From Geoanaerobacter pelophilus (GTDB lineage: Bacteria; Desulfobacterota; Desulfuromonadia; Geobacterales; DSM-12255): DNA of 64,000 nucleotides. The notes under the pieces are model-generated. The model was not told the DNA's origin and searched no databases. It worked only from the letters and a program-made list of their open reading frames with translations. Each line of letters opens with the position of its first letter. Within the stretch, counting starts at the first letter, position 1. The stretch is from NCBI RefSeq assembly GCF_018476885.1, contig NZ_JAHCVJ010000001.1, positions 558,001-622,000 on the forward strand, read 5' to 3'. This document shows, in pieces, positions 42,803 to 51,889 of the stretch. A program made the position numbers and the translations under genes.

Positions 42803-42889
42803 CAGGCGCCCAAGAGATTGCGCGGAGGCGTACATTTTGTACGTCGCACAAGCAATCACGATGGGCAACACCGCGATTGCGAAAAAGCC
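42803..42889 (-). repeat. Intergenic nested-hairpin repeat, copy B
   Basis: Flank AGGCGCCCAAGAG; outer stem GATTGC...GCAATC, inner stem CGTAC-ATTTT-GTACG, then GATGGGCAACACCGCGATTG and CGAAAAAGCC. The flanks and inner stem match copy A at 13249-13334, while the outer stem differs in sequence yet still pairs. It lies between leuC and leuD. Confidence 0.7.
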
Positions 42890-42896
42890 TTGTCCC

Positions 42897-44180
42897 TTAT
42901 AAATACTTCCTAGGGTCTGCGATTTTTCCTTCGATAGCCGTAGCCGCGCTGGTTGCCGGAGACATCAGATGCACCATCCCTCCCTTACCCATCCGACCCA
43001 TGAAGTTGCGGTTGGTAGTGGAGGCGCAGACCTCGCCATCGGCAAGGACTCCGTTGCTCATCCCCAGGCAGGCGCCACAGGTCGGATTGGTGACACAGAA
43101 ACCGGCATCCATGAAGATATCGATCAGCCCCTCTTTCATCGCCTCCTGATAAATATGCGGGGTGGCAGGGGACAAAATCCCCCGGACATTTGGAGCAATT
43201 TTCTTCCCTTTAAGAATCTGAGCCGCGATACGCAGGTCCTCAAGACGCCCGTTGGTACAAGACCCGATGTAAACCTGATCAACAGCCTCTCCGGCAATCT
43301 CGCTGACAGGCTTTACCTGGTCCGGCTTGTAGCCGAAGGTGATGGTCGGCTCCAGGTTTGACAGATCGATATTTAAGACCTGATCGTAAACAGCGTCGTC
43401 GTCTGAGCACCACTCCTTGAAAGCGGCCAGTGCCGCCTCCTTGGAGGCATATTCGTCTTTTATGAACGGCCAGAGGAAATCAACCGTGACCATGTCCGGC
43501 ATGCAGATCCCCGAAGTGCCTCCGGCTTCTATAGCCATGTTGCACAGGGTCATGCGAGACTCCATGGTCATAGCGTCAACGACCGGTCCGCGGAACTCCA
43601 TGACCCTGTCCGTTGCGCCGTTGACGCCGATAAGCCCGATAACATGGAGGATGGCGTCCTTGGCATAGACCCCTTTCGGCAGCGTGCCGTTCAGGTTGAA
43701 GCGGATGGTTTTCGGTTCACGGAAAGCGCAAACGCCTTTCAGAATACCCACTTCCAGGTCAGTGGTCCCTACCCCAGCGGCAAAGGCACCGAATGCGCCA
43801 TGGGTGCAGGTGTGAGAATCGCCCATGATTACAGTGTACCCAGGACGGATAAACCCTTTTTCCGGGAACAGGGCGTGGCAGACGCCGTTGGCGCCAATGT
43901 CGAAAAAGTCCTTGATATTATGTCTCCGCGCCCAGTCGCGCAGGATCTTGGCCTGGGTGGCGGTCTTGGTGTCCTTGCTCGGGGTAACATGATCAACCAC
44001 TGCCTTGATGTTTGAGGCGCTGAAAACCCGGTCTTTGCCACGGGCCATAAGATCGGCGATGGCAATGGGAGTGGTGATCTCGTGGCACATCACCACATCA
44101 AGCTTCAGCACCTTGGTGCCGGCAAACGGTTCGTCAACCAGGTGACTGGCAAATATTTTTTCCGCTGTTGTCTTGCCCAT
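42897..44180 (-). CDS. leuC: 3-isopropylmalate dehydratase large subunit
   Basis: LeuC (427 aa) carries the [4Fe-4S] cluster of the isomerase. Cluster cysteines are in YIGSCTNGRLEDL and NPTCGACLGMSNG; VIMGDSHTCTHGAFGAFAAG and FDIGANGVCHALFPEKG complete the active site. The length fits the LeuC2 (HacA-like) class rather than the 466-residue enterobacterial type. It lies upstream of leuD but is separated from leuA by three unrelated genes. Confidence 0.96.
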   Translation of the reverse strand: MGKTTAEKIFASHLVDEPFAGTKVLKLDVVMCHEITTPIAIADLMARGKDRVFSASNIKAVVDHVTPSKDTKTATQAKILRDWARRHNIKDFFDIGANGVCHALFPEKGFIRPGYTVIMGDSHTCTHGAFGAFAAGVGTTDLEVGILKGVCAFREPKTIRFNLNGTLPKGVYAKDAILHVIGLIGVNGATDRVMEFRGPVVDAMTMESRMTLCNMAIEAGGTSGICMPDMVTVDFLWPFIKDEYASKEAALAAFKEWCSDDDAVYDQVLNIDLSNLEPTITFGYKPDQVKPVSEIAGEAVDQVYIGSCTNGRLEDLRIAAQILKGKKIAPNVRGILSPATPHIYQEAMKEGLIDIFMDAGFCVTNPTCGACLGMSNGVLADGEVCASTTNRNFMGRMGKGGMVHLMSPATSAATAIEGKIADPRKYL

Positions 44181-44375
44181 GATAACAATCCTTTCGAGAT
44201 GAGACTCACAAACTATTCAGTTTCAAATAACAAATTGGAAACCGGCCATACTCTAACCCAAACAGCACGGGCAAATCAACGGTATTTTATTCTTTAAACC
44301 CGCATCACATTTGCCTGTGTATAAGGTAGGTGGTATACTCCCCCATATTCAAAGACCAAGGAGACAACATCATCT

Positions 44376-45404
44376 ATGGAACTTAGTTTTACAAAGTCCA
44401 ACGGCGAGCTTGATCAGGCAATCCTTGATCTTATTCAAAAAGCCGAAGGGATCCATCACCCGGAATATGTCAGGGAGATGATCATCTCAGCACTTAAAGC
44501 CGGCCAGGAGACCGATTACTTGGCAGACCTCAAGATGCTCAACAACACCATGAAGGAGATGCGCTACACCAACAAGGTCTTCGCGCCCTACCGGCGCAAG
44601 AAGAAGGTGACCATCTTCGGGTCCGCCAGAACCGAGCCGAGTGAGCCGATTTATCAAAAATGCGTCGAATTCAGCCGAGAGCTAGTCAGGCGAGGATTCA
44701 TGACCATTACCGGCGGCGGGGGCGGCATCATGCAGGCCGGCAACCTGGGCGCCGGCAGCGAGAACTCATTTGCCGTCAATATCCGCCTCCCTTTTGAACA
44801 GTCCCCCAACCCGGTCATGGCCCAGAATCCCCGTCTTATTACCTACAAATACTTTTTCAACAGGAAAGTGGCATTTGTCAAAGAGGCTGATGCCATTGCC
44901 GTTTTCCCCGGGGGGTTCGGCACCCTGGATGAGGCCATGGAAGTGTTCACCCTGATCCAGACCGGGAAAACAGCGCCGAAACCGCTCGTATTGATTGACG
45001 ACGACAGTGGTTACTGGGACCGCTTTTTTGAATTTGTAAAAGCCTCGATGTTGGGCAGAGGGCTGATTTCGGCCGAGGATTTTTCTATTTTCTCGATCAG
45101 CCAGTCTGTAGAAGATGCGATAAGTGTCATTGAGGGGTTCTATCATAACTATCACTCGCTTCGGTTTGTGGACGGAATACTCGTTGTAAGACTAACCAAG
45201 GAACTGTCGGATGACCAGATCGAAACTCTCTCTAGCGAGTTTCCGGAGATTAGGCACCCAGGAACGGTCATCAATCGCTGTCTGCCTTTTCCTGAAGAAT
45301 CCGACGAACCAGACCTGCTCAACCTCCCCCGCATTGCGTTCCGTTTTGACCACCAGCATTATGGTCTGCTGATCGCCTTTATCGGGAGAATCAACACATT
45401 TTGA
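44376..45404 (+). CDS. LOG-family Rossmann-fold protein (TIGR00730-like) with extensions
   Basis: A 342-residue protein. The core, about residues 75-260, has the lysine-decarboxylase-like/LOG motifs GGGGGIMQAGNLGA and PGGFGTLDEAMEV, with KVTIFGSARTEPSEP at the first strand. Family members hydrolyse nucleoside 5'-monophosphates (cytokinin-type activation in some organisms). The N-terminal 70 and C-terminal 80 residues extend beyond the usual 190-residue core and are not recognised. It is a single gene with its own upstream region, followed by a cold-shock gene. Confidence 0.87.
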   Translation: MELSFTKSNGELDQAILDLIQKAEGIHHPEYVREMIISALKAGQETDYLADLKMLNNTMKEMRYTNKVFAPYRRKKKVTIFGSARTEPSEPIYQKCVEFSRELVRRGFMTITGGGGGIMQAGNLGAGSENSFAVNIRLPFEQSPNPVMAQNPRLITYKYFFNRKVAFVKEADAIAVFPGGFGTLDEAMEVFTLIQTGKTAPKPLVLIDDDSGYWDRFFEFVKASMLGRGLISAEDFSIFSISQSVEDAISVIEGFYHNYHSLRFVDGILVVRLTKELSDDQIETLSSEFPEIRHPGTVINRCLPFPEESDEPDLLNLPRIAFRFDHQHYGLLIAFIGRINTF

Positions 45405-45431
45405 CAAAACTGGAAATTAAAACCAAAAATC

Positions 45432-45461
45432 TTGACACTATTATTTCTCACATGCTAGTTT
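45432..45461 (+). promoter_or_regulatory. Candidate promoter and long leader of the cold-shock gene
   Basis: TTGACA (45432-45437) and a weak TAGTTT (45456-45461), 18 bases apart, would give a leader of roughly 145 bases before the cold-shock ATG. Long structured leaders are common for csp genes. No specific thermosensor fold was identified. Confidence 0.35.
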
Positions 45462-45615
45462 TACGCTGCAGTAGGTTTCGGACGTTTTTGCAGAACCAGG
45501 AAATGCGAAGATCCCCGTTGGACCTTGCTCTTCCCTGTCAGAAGACTCCGGCAACTGCGGTCACCCCCAAACATCCGGCAACAAGAACCGGAGCAACACA
45601 AGGAGGAAGCAGAAA

Positions 45616-45816
45616 ATGGCACAGGGCAAGGTAAAATGGTTCAACGACGCAAAGGGATTCGGTTTCATCGAGCAGGACAACGGCGAGGATGTATTTGTTC
45701 ACTTTTCCGCAATCCAGGGCGAAGGGTTCAAGTCGCTGGCAGAAGGCCAGGCAGTGACCTTTGATGTCATCAACGGACCAAAAGGGCTCCAGGCATCCAA
45801 CGTACGCAAAGCCTAA
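45616..45816 (+). CDS. Cold-shock domain protein (CspA family)
   Basis: A 66-residue OB-fold nucleic-acid chaperone. Both RNA-binding motifs are intact: KGFGFIEQD (RNP1) and DVFVHFSAI (RNP2), after the canonical start [17 protein letters not shown] lies about ten bases before the ATG. It is monocistronic, with a strong terminator downstream. Confidence 0.97.
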   Translation: MAQGKVKWFNDAKGFGFIEQDNGEDVFVHFSAIQGEGFKSLAEGQAVTFDVINGPKGLQASNVRKA

Positions 45817-45840
45817 AATTAACCGCTTGACGCACAACAT

Positions 45841-45881
45841 GAAGGCCCTGTCGCGATATCCGGCAGGGCCTTCATTTTTTT
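45841..45881. terminator. Terminator after the cold-shock gene
   Basis: GAAGGCCCTG / CAGGGCCTTC stem with a 13-base loop, followed by A and seven T. It separates the converging csp and CFI-box genes. Confidence 0.85.
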
Positions 45882-45905
45882 GAATTCAACTGTGTTCTTC
45901 AAACG

Positions 45906-47546
45906 TCAGGATGTAATCCGCCCGCGGATCAGTGTCCACGCCAGCAACCCCAGCAGCAAGGGAGCAACGCTCTCCGGGTGCTCAACAGTGACAACCAGAG
46001 GAGCGAGCAGTGCCCGGCACCCCTTGGCTAGCCACTGGTGACGGGATATGACTGCCGCCAGAGGCGGGCTTACCCGGTAGTAGAGGCTTACCAGCCACTT
46101 TCCCGGCAGATTGGTCAGCAACCAGCGATCCCGGAAATCCCTTAAAACCATTACCTTGGGGTGCATATAGCTGCCATAAGCTGCGGTAGCAATGAAACAT
46201 CCGCCCCCGCCTCCACCGCCACCTGTTGCAGTTGTGGTTGCTGTTGCACTGCCGCTATTGCTTAACACCAGGATGTCGGCGTTGCTGGTCGATACCGAGT
46301 CTGCCAACACCTCTGCCGGCTTGGCTGAGAGATCGACCCCGCCGATAGAATTGAGGGGATAGCTGAAGAATGCCAGGGAATAAGGTTGGGCGGGAAACTC
46401 TGAAAGCGGCAGAGGAGATGTGCCGGTCTGTGACGGCAGAGGGTGAGCATAGATACGCGATATATCATGCTGATGGCTAGCCCAGTTCTGCAGGGCCAAC
46501 CTCTTGCCAAAGCCGATCAGCTCAGTACCAATCCCATCACCCAGAACCTCCTCCAGCACCGGGAGCATCGGGATATCATTGCCGTCGGTCGGCGCCCCTC
46601 GCTGTGCCAGCCTGGTCCAGATGGTGCGCACCATGTCCAGACCACGGGTCTCGGCAATATACCGGTTGAACAGCCACCGGCCATAACCGCCGCCGCTTGA
46701 AACGCTTACCGCTGCATTGAGAGGCAGACCGAAATTCTGGAACCATGGCGGAAGATAATCATAGAGCTGGTTGACGGAATCATAGACCTCGTCCTCGATC
46801 CAGGTAGAGGTCGCCTCAGCGTACCAGGGATCGAAATAGGCATTGTAGCCGTATTGAATGGCGTGGTGGTACTCGTGGGCAGCCGTAATCTGCAGATAAT
46901 CCAGTGCTGAATACTTATCATGGTTGAATTCGGCAAAGTCGTTGTCGATAGTTATGTAACTGCCATACGATGCCGTACTGAATGGGATATCAGAATTGGT
47001 GAATCCTAGATATTTGGCGATGCCGCCGCCAAGATTCTGCAGATAGACGTCATAAGGGACGCCTCCGGCAGTCGGAGCCGGGTTGTAGTGCAGGCTGTTC
47101 ACCTCAGCCGCATAAACCGTCTCAAAAACCGCAGCAACGGTCTCAACCCAGTCCGGGACTCCGTTGCCATTGGCATCGGTCAATGGCGGTGCGTCAAGGC
47201 CACTGGTAGCATAATGAATCGTAAAGCGTCCGCCAGAAGAAGTAAACTGAGCTGGATCTGCCAGCGCTGGCTTGGCAAGGTACTTGGCCAGCACCTGCTG
47301 GGTACCGACGGTCAGTTTTTGCCAGTCACGGCGCAAGGAATGGTAAACCGGAGTGTAACACCGGTCCAGCGGAAGCTCTCCGGTAGCTTGCGACACCGCT
47401 GACAAGCCGGATAGGGGGGTTGACCGGCCCGGCTTCTCCCCAAAGCGCTCAAGATAGTAATCATCCAGACCGGCAGCAAAGAGAGCCGGCGCTGCAAGCG
47501 ACATGACGATAAGGACCGTCAATAATTTCAAGGTGAAAGACATCAT
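45906..47546 (-). CDS. Exported zinc metalloprotease-like protein with CFI-box C-terminus
   Basis: A 546-residue protein. Signal peptide about residues 1-24 ([10 protein letters not shown]). The putative protease domain has [11 protein letters not shown] followed by [14 protein letters not shown], an HExxH...E zinc-site arrangement like the MXAN_6640-type putative metalloproteases. A Ca-binding-like [10 protein letters not shown] precedes it. Near the C-terminus a glycine run leads to [36 protein letters not shown] and [12 protein letters not shown], the CFI-box tail seen on many exported proteins of this group, ending in a hydrophobic stretch. The tail is thought to be a sorting signal. The substrate is unknown. 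Confidence 0.85.
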   Translation of the reverse strand: MMSFTLKLLTVLIVMSLAAPALFAAGLDDYYLERFGEKPGRSTPLSGLSAVSQATGELPLDRCYTPVYHSLRRDWQKLTVGTQQVLAKYLAKPALADPAQFTSSGGRFTIHYATSGLDAPPLTDANGNGVPDWVETVAAVFETVYAAEVNSLHYNPAPTAGGVPYDVYLQNLGGGIAKYLGFTNSDIPFSTASYGSYITIDNDFAEFNHDKYSALDYLQITAAHEYHHAIQYGYNAYFDPWYAEATSTWIEDEVYDSVNQLYDYLPPWFQNFGLPLNAAVSVSSGGGYGRWLFNRYIAETRGLDMVRTIWTRLAQRGAPTDGNDIPMLPVLEEVLGDGIGTELIGFGKRLALQNWASHQHDISRIYAHPLPSQTGTSPLPLSEFPAQPYSLAFFSYPLNSIGGVDLSAKPAEVLADSVSTSNADILVLSNSGSATATTTATGGGGGGGGCFIATAAYGSYMHPKVMVLRDFRDRWLLTNLPGKWLVSLYYRVSPPLAAVISRHQWLAKGCRALLAPLVVTVEHPESVAPLLLGLLAWTLIRGRITS

Positions 47547-47585
47547 GGGAAATATCCTACCACAGATTTCTCCCTATACCCACTC

Positions 47586-47620
47586 CCTGATAAAAAGAAA
47601 GGGGGCGCCCAAGCACCCCC
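47586..47620 (-). terminator. Terminator downstream of leuA
   Basis: On the minus strand GGGGG...CCCCC with a ten-base loop is followed by TTTCTTTTTATC, 39 bases past the leuA stop. Confidence 0.65.
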
Positions 47621-47658
47621 CATGTACAGATTTCAAGCTGCTCGTTGACCAGAATTGA

Positions 47659-49215
47659 TTACAGCCCCTCGATGAACTTACCCTTCTGGTAATGAAGACG
47701 GTTGAGGGCATTGATATAGGCTTTGGCCGACGCCTCGATGATATCGGTCGATGAGCCGCGGCCCATCACGGTCTTGTCGCCGTCGGCAACACGGACGGTA
47801 ACTTCCCCCTGGGCATCGGTACCGCCGGTTATGGAACCGACATTGTACTGGAGCAGCTTCCCTTTGGTTTTGGTCAGTTTCTTTATCGCCTTCAGGGTTG
47901 CGTCAACCGGGCCGTCGCCAAGTTCGGCAGTCCTTACCGGCAAGCCATCAATCTCCAGCTGTACCGTCGCTGTGGCCACGGCAAAAGAACCGCAGGTCAC
48001 GGTGATATGGTCCAGCTTGTATTTTTCCGCCGGTCGCAACACTTCTTCGGCAATAAGCGCTTCCAGGTCTTCATCGAAAACCTCTTTCTTAAGGTCAGCC
48101 AAGGCCTTGAATTTGTCGAAGGCCTTGTTCAGATCCTCGTCACTCAGGTCATGGCCCAGTTCTACCAAGCGCTTCTTGAAGGCGTGCCGTCCGGAATGCT
48201 TGCCAAGGACGAGGAGATTGGCTTTTAACCCGACTGAATCAGGAGTCATGATCTCGTAGGTGGATTTCTCCATCAACACCCCGTGCTGATGGATTCCAGA
48301 CTCGTGGGCAAAGGCGTTGGCGCCGACAACCGCTTTATTGGGCTGGACAGCAATACCGGTAATGGTAGAAAGGAGGCGGCTTGCCGGGGTTATCTGTTCC
48401 GTGGCTACATTGCACCGGAACGGCAGGATATCGGCCCTGGTCTTGAGGATCATGACAAATTCTTCCAGCGAACAGTTGCCGGCACGCTCACCGATGCCGT
48501 TGATGGTGCATTCAACCTGCCCTGCGCCGGCCTGGATCGCAGCGATCGAATTTGCCACGGAAAGACCAAGGTCATTGTGGCAGTGGACAGAGATAACCGC
48601 CTTGTCAATATTGCGGACGTTGTCCTTGAGATGTTTGATAATGTTGAAGTATTCAAACGGGATCGTGTAACCGACCGTATCCGGGATATTGACGGTTGTG
48701 GCACCGGCATCGATCACCGCCTCCACAACCTCTGCCAGGAAATCAATGCGAGTGCGCACGGCATCCTCGCACGAGAACTCGACATTGGGTGTGTAAGAAC
48801 TAGCGCGCTTGACTGCCTTAACCGCTGCCTCAAGGACCTTGCCCGGCTCCATCTTCAGTTTGTATTTCATGTGGATATCAGAAGTCGCGATAAAGGTGTG
48901 GATCCGCCCCTTCTCGCCGGCATGCTTGAGCGCTTCCCATGCCCGGTCAATATCCTTGTCGCTTGAACGGCACAGTCCGGCAATCTCAGGCCCTTTGATG
49001 GTCTGGGCAATCCTTTTGACCGCCTCGAAATCCCCTTCGGAGGCGATTGGAAAACCGGCCTCGATCACGTCAACATTCAGCTTTTGCAGCTGTTTGGCAA
49101 CACGGAGTTTCTCCTCGATGTTCATGCTGTTGCCCGGTGACTGCTCACCGTCGCGCAGCGTCGTATCAAAAATCCTTATCAGCCTGCGATCATCCTTTTT
49201 TGTAGCTTTTGCCAT
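47659..49215 (-). CDS. leuA: 2-isopropylmalate synthase
   Basis: LeuA (518 aa) condenses acetyl-CoA with 2-ketoisovalerate, the first leucine step. DTTLRDGEQSPGNSM, SVHCHNDLGLSVANS and NGIGERAGNCSLEE are diagnostic; the C-terminal regulatory domain (about residues 385-510, including GSITGGTDAQGEV) gives leucine feedback. AAAGGAG lies 8 bases before the ATG. Its leader is a leucine T-box, so it is controlled by tRNA-Leu charging. Confidence 0.96.
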   Translation of the reverse strand: MAKATKKDDRRLIRIFDTTLRDGEQSPGNSMNIEEKLRVAKQLQKLNVDVIEAGFPIASEGDFEAVKRIAQTIKGPEIAGLCRSSDKDIDRAWEALKHAGEKGRIHTFIATSDIHMKYKLKMEPGKVLEAAVKAVKRASSYTPNVEFSCEDAVRTRIDFLAEVVEAVIDAGATTVNIPDTVGYTIPFEYFNIIKHLKDNVRNIDKAVISVHCHNDLGLSVANSIAAIQAGAGQVECTINGIGERAGNCSLEEFVMILKTRADILPFRCNVATEQITPASRLLSTITGIAVQPNKAVVGANAFAHESGIHQHGVLMEKSTYEIMTPDSVGLKANLLVLGKHSGRHAFKKRLVELGHDLSDEDLNKAFDKFKALADLKKEVFDEDLEALIAEEVLRPAEKYKLDHITVTCGSFAVATATVQLEIDGLPVRTAELGDGPVDATLKAIKKLTKTKGKLLQYNVGSITGGTDAQGEVTVRVADGDKTVMGRGSSTDIIEASAKAYINALNRLHYQKGKFIEGL

Positions 49216-49239
49216 GTTGTACGCTCCTTTCGTGCCGCA

Positions 49240-49490
49240 TTCGGAAATAAAAAAGCCTCCGCCCCAAACAAGGGGCGAAGGCTTGAGCCTCGCGGTACCA
49301 CCCTTTTCACCTACCGACCAGAGATCGACAGGCCTTAATTAATCCTTAACGCGGAATTACGTCTCCAGTTACTGTTCATTCACCGGAGCGGCTCCAAGGC
49401 GAGTTCATCGTTTCCCCTCACCGGCTCGCACCAACCGCCGGCTCTCTCAAGAGGTTCCATGATTACTACTCCTCTTCACTGCCTTTCAAA
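49240..49490 (-). ncRNA. T-box riboswitch (predicted leucine, CTC specifier) ahead of leuA
   Basis: On the minus strand: an AGTA-containing loop near 49470, GAGAGAGCCGG and GGTGCGAGCCGGTG of stem I, a specifier loop with GAACTCGCC (CTC at 49403-49401, leucine), and the invariant AAGGGTGGTACCGCG T-box (about 49305-49291). This should bind uncharged tRNA-Leu and switch from terminator to antiterminator. It fills most of the 337-base gap 49216-49552. Confidence 0.93.
49246..49284 (-). terminator. T-box terminator
   Basis: AAGCCTTCGCCCC pairs with GGGGCGGAGGCTT around TTGTTT (one G-T pair), then TTTTTATTT. The 5' side overlaps the region that follows the T-box sequence, as expected for the terminator/antiterminator switch. 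Confidence 0.88.
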
Positions 49491-49552
49491 TTTATATGAC
49501 ATTAGATAAAACAGCGGTTTGATGTCAAGGAATTTCTTTCAGATTTTATTTT

Positions 49553-50236
49553 TTATCGTAACAGCCCATATTTGACTATGCACCAGATCGCCTTGACGCC
49601 GTCTTTCCACCCTATTTTCTTGCCTTCGGCATAGGTTCTGCCACTATAGGATATGCCGACCTCGTAGATACGGCAGCCGGTTCGTGCAACTTTTGCCGTT
49701 ATTTCAGGCTCGAACCCGAACCGATCCTGCTCCAGCGCGATCCCCTTGACGATTTCCGTGCGGAATACCTTATAACAGGTCTCCATATCGGTAAGATTCA
49801 GGTTGGTAAACATATTGGACAGCAGGGTCAGGAAGCGGTTCCCGAGAGAGTGCCAGAAATAAAGGACGCGGTGCTCTTCGCCACCCACGAACCGCGAACC
49901 GAAAACAACGTCGGCCTTGCCGTCCAGAATCGGCTTGATCAGCTTGGGATATTCCACCGGATCATATTCGAGATCAGCATCCTGAATAATGAACATGTCC
50001 CCCCGGACGTGGCGGATGCCGGTGCGAATGGCCGCACCCTTTCCCTGATTGACTTCATGGCGGACCACGGTCACCGGGTATTTAGAGACAAGTTGACTGA
50101 TGATATCGCGGGTTCCATCAGTTGAACAGTCGTCAACAATGATCAACTCCTTATCGATAGGCACTTCATCGACACGGCGGATGATTTCGGCAATAGTTGC
50201 CCGCTCATTATACACAGGGATTATGACACTTAGCAT
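49553..50236 (-). CDS. Family 2 glycosyltransferase (dolichyl-phosphate mannosyltransferase-like)
   Basis: A 227-residue GT-A enzyme without a membrane domain. [34 protein letters not shown] and the DxD motif [15 protein letters not shown] are typical of soluble DPM1/undecaprenyl-phosphate glycosyltransferases. The conserved FGSRFVGGE and [12 protein letters not shown] support this. It would make a lipid-linked sugar donor, probably for the membrane glycosyltransferase encoded 3 bases upstream. Confidence 0.9.
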   Translation of the reverse strand: MLSVIIPVYNERATIAEIIRRVDEVPIDKELIIVDDCSTDGTRDIISQLVSKYPVTVVRHEVNQGKGAAIRTGIRHVRGDMFIIQDADLEYDPVEYPKLIKPILDGKADVVFGSRFVGGEEHRVLYFWHSLGNRFLTLLSNMFTNLNLTDMETCYKVFRTEIVKGIALEQDRFGFEPEITAKVARTGCRIYEVGISYSGRTYAEGKKIGWKDGVKAIWCIVKYGLLR

Positions 50237-50239
50237 TGG

Positions 50240-51889
50240 CTACTCCAAAAACTCGTAAACGGCAACCCCGGCACTGGCAGGGTCACTATACAATAACACG
50301 AGACGAAGATCTGGCACTGGGCGATACCCCTCACCCTTGACAATAATAAGCCCTTTTAACGAAGATGAAAGCAAGGGGCTTAACAGCGGCAACATCTGGG
50401 GACGTGCCCCTAAAAGCGTGCCGTCGGCAACAATATAGCGGGCATGATTCTTCCTGGCTTCATTAAGAATCTCGTCAAAACCTGCCTGGGGAATATCCAC
50501 CCGTGACATATCAGCGTAGAAGGTTAGCCTGGCATCGCGAGCCATGACAACTGACCGTTTGGGAAGCTGTTGCTTCAGCATCTTGCCGATCAGTTTATGA
50601 TCGTAGCGGGCGCCGTCATCAGCATAATGATAAGGTTTTGTTGTACCGAACGACAGATGCGGTTGCAGCATGATTACACCGAGGATCACCCCAGCAATGG
50701 CTGCGAACGGCAGGCGCAACATGAAACGGCTTAAAGGCCGTTCAGCGCAAAGGGCAGGAATTTTCTGGAGCAGCGTCTGGAGCGCAACCAGCCCCTGGGC
50801 GGCAAAGATCAGGAAAAAAGGCAAAAACGGCGCAGTATATACATTACCGAGGAAAAAAAAGACGATCAGGACAAGAAGCGGCGAGCAGGCGCAAAGGATA
50901 AGAAGTCGGCTTCTCAGCCACCCAGCACGCGCAGTGCCGGCAACCATCCCCAAGAGCATCAGCAACCAGATATACACCGGCAGAGTCTCATCCCATAAGG
51001 CCTTGATGTTGTGCACTGAATTTTTCCAGATGAAATCCGGATACTTGCGAATTACATCCATATAACCGATTCCGGCAAATGAAGGCTCACGTTTCATGTC
51101 CGGCCGGTCCAGATACCAGCCGAGAGAATCCGCAAGGGTTACGCTGGACTTCCCCGAAAGCTGCCAAGCACCGGTCAAGTCATGGAGGAGGAGAATATAT
51201 GGCACGGCAAGAACCAGGAATCCACCCAGGACAAAACACAGCACCGTGAGATGCCGTTTGGCGCAGTTCCGGGCAACAATCGGGACAACAAAAAAAAGCA
51301 GCAAAGTGGCAACCAGGATGATGATCGCCTCAGGGCGGGTCAGATAGGCAGCGCCGAACAACAGTCCTGCTGCGATACCCCAGCGTCTCTGCAAAAGCTC
51401 GACTGACCTCCACAAACAGAAAAGAGCGGTAAGCACCAGCGTCAAATAGGTTGACTGGGTCAGCACCTCGCTGCTGAGCTTTGCAAGAGCAGGCGATAAC
51501 GCAACTAAAAGTGCTGCAACCACTGCCGTTTGCCTTGAAAAAAGAGTTTTCGCAAGCAGGTAGACCGGGACAACGAGCGCGGTCCCCATGACCATGGAGA
51601 CCAGCTTGCCGGCCAGTTCGTCATCCCCCACCAGCACATTCATCAATCCGATCAGCAAGGGAAACACGGGGGGGTAATGTACTGTCCCAGAAAACCCTTC
51701 TCCGCGAAAGATCGAGCGCGCTATGTTCACATATGAGATGCCGTCGGCCGCAATGACTCTGGCAATCGGAAAGGTATAGATTCTCAGCGCAAGGGCGAGA
51801 ATAACAACTCCTGCAATCACCAGGAAATCGTCGCGACGGAACATTGAATCAGTAGTTGTCGTTGATCCGCCAACTGACTTCCAGATCAT
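50240..51889 (-). CDS. Membrane glycosyltransferase of the ArnT/PMT type
   Basis: A 549-residue integral membrane protein with about 11-12 hydrophobic segments in its first 400 residues and a soluble C-terminal part. The first outer loop has VIAADGISYVNIARSIFRGE, where ArnT/PMT enzymes carry their catalytic Asp; TRPEAIIILVATLLL is also family-like. It should move a sugar from a polyprenyl-phosphate carrier to an envelope acceptor. It overlaps the pssA stop as ATGA and is followed 3 bases later by the GT2 gene, suggesting a three-gene unit. Confidence 0.83.
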   Translation of the reverse strand: MIWKSVGGSTTTTDSMFRRDDFLVIAGVVILALALRIYTFPIARVIAADGISYVNIARSIFRGEGFSGTVHYPPVFPLLIGLMNVLVGDDELAGKLVSMVMGTALVVPVYLLAKTLFSRQTAVVAALLVALSPALAKLSSEVLTQSTYLTLVLTALFCLWRSVELLQRRWGIAAGLLFGAAYLTRPEAIIILVATLLLFFVVPIVARNCAKRHLTVLCFVLGGFLVLAVPYILLLHDLTGAWQLSGKSSVTLADSLGWYLDRPDMKREPSFAGIGYMDVIRKYPDFIWKNSVHNIKALWDETLPVYIWLLMLLGMVAGTARAGWLRSRLLILCACSPLLVLIVFFFLGNVYTAPFLPFFLIFAAQGLVALQTLLQKIPALCAERPLSRFMLRLPFAAIAGVILGVIMLQPHLSFGTTKPYHYADDGARYDHKLIGKMLKQQLPKRSVVMARDARLTFYADMSRVDIPQAGFDEILNEARKNHARYIVADGTLLGARPQMLPLLSPLLSSSLKGLIIVKGEGYRPVPDLRLVLLYSDPASAGVAVYEFLE

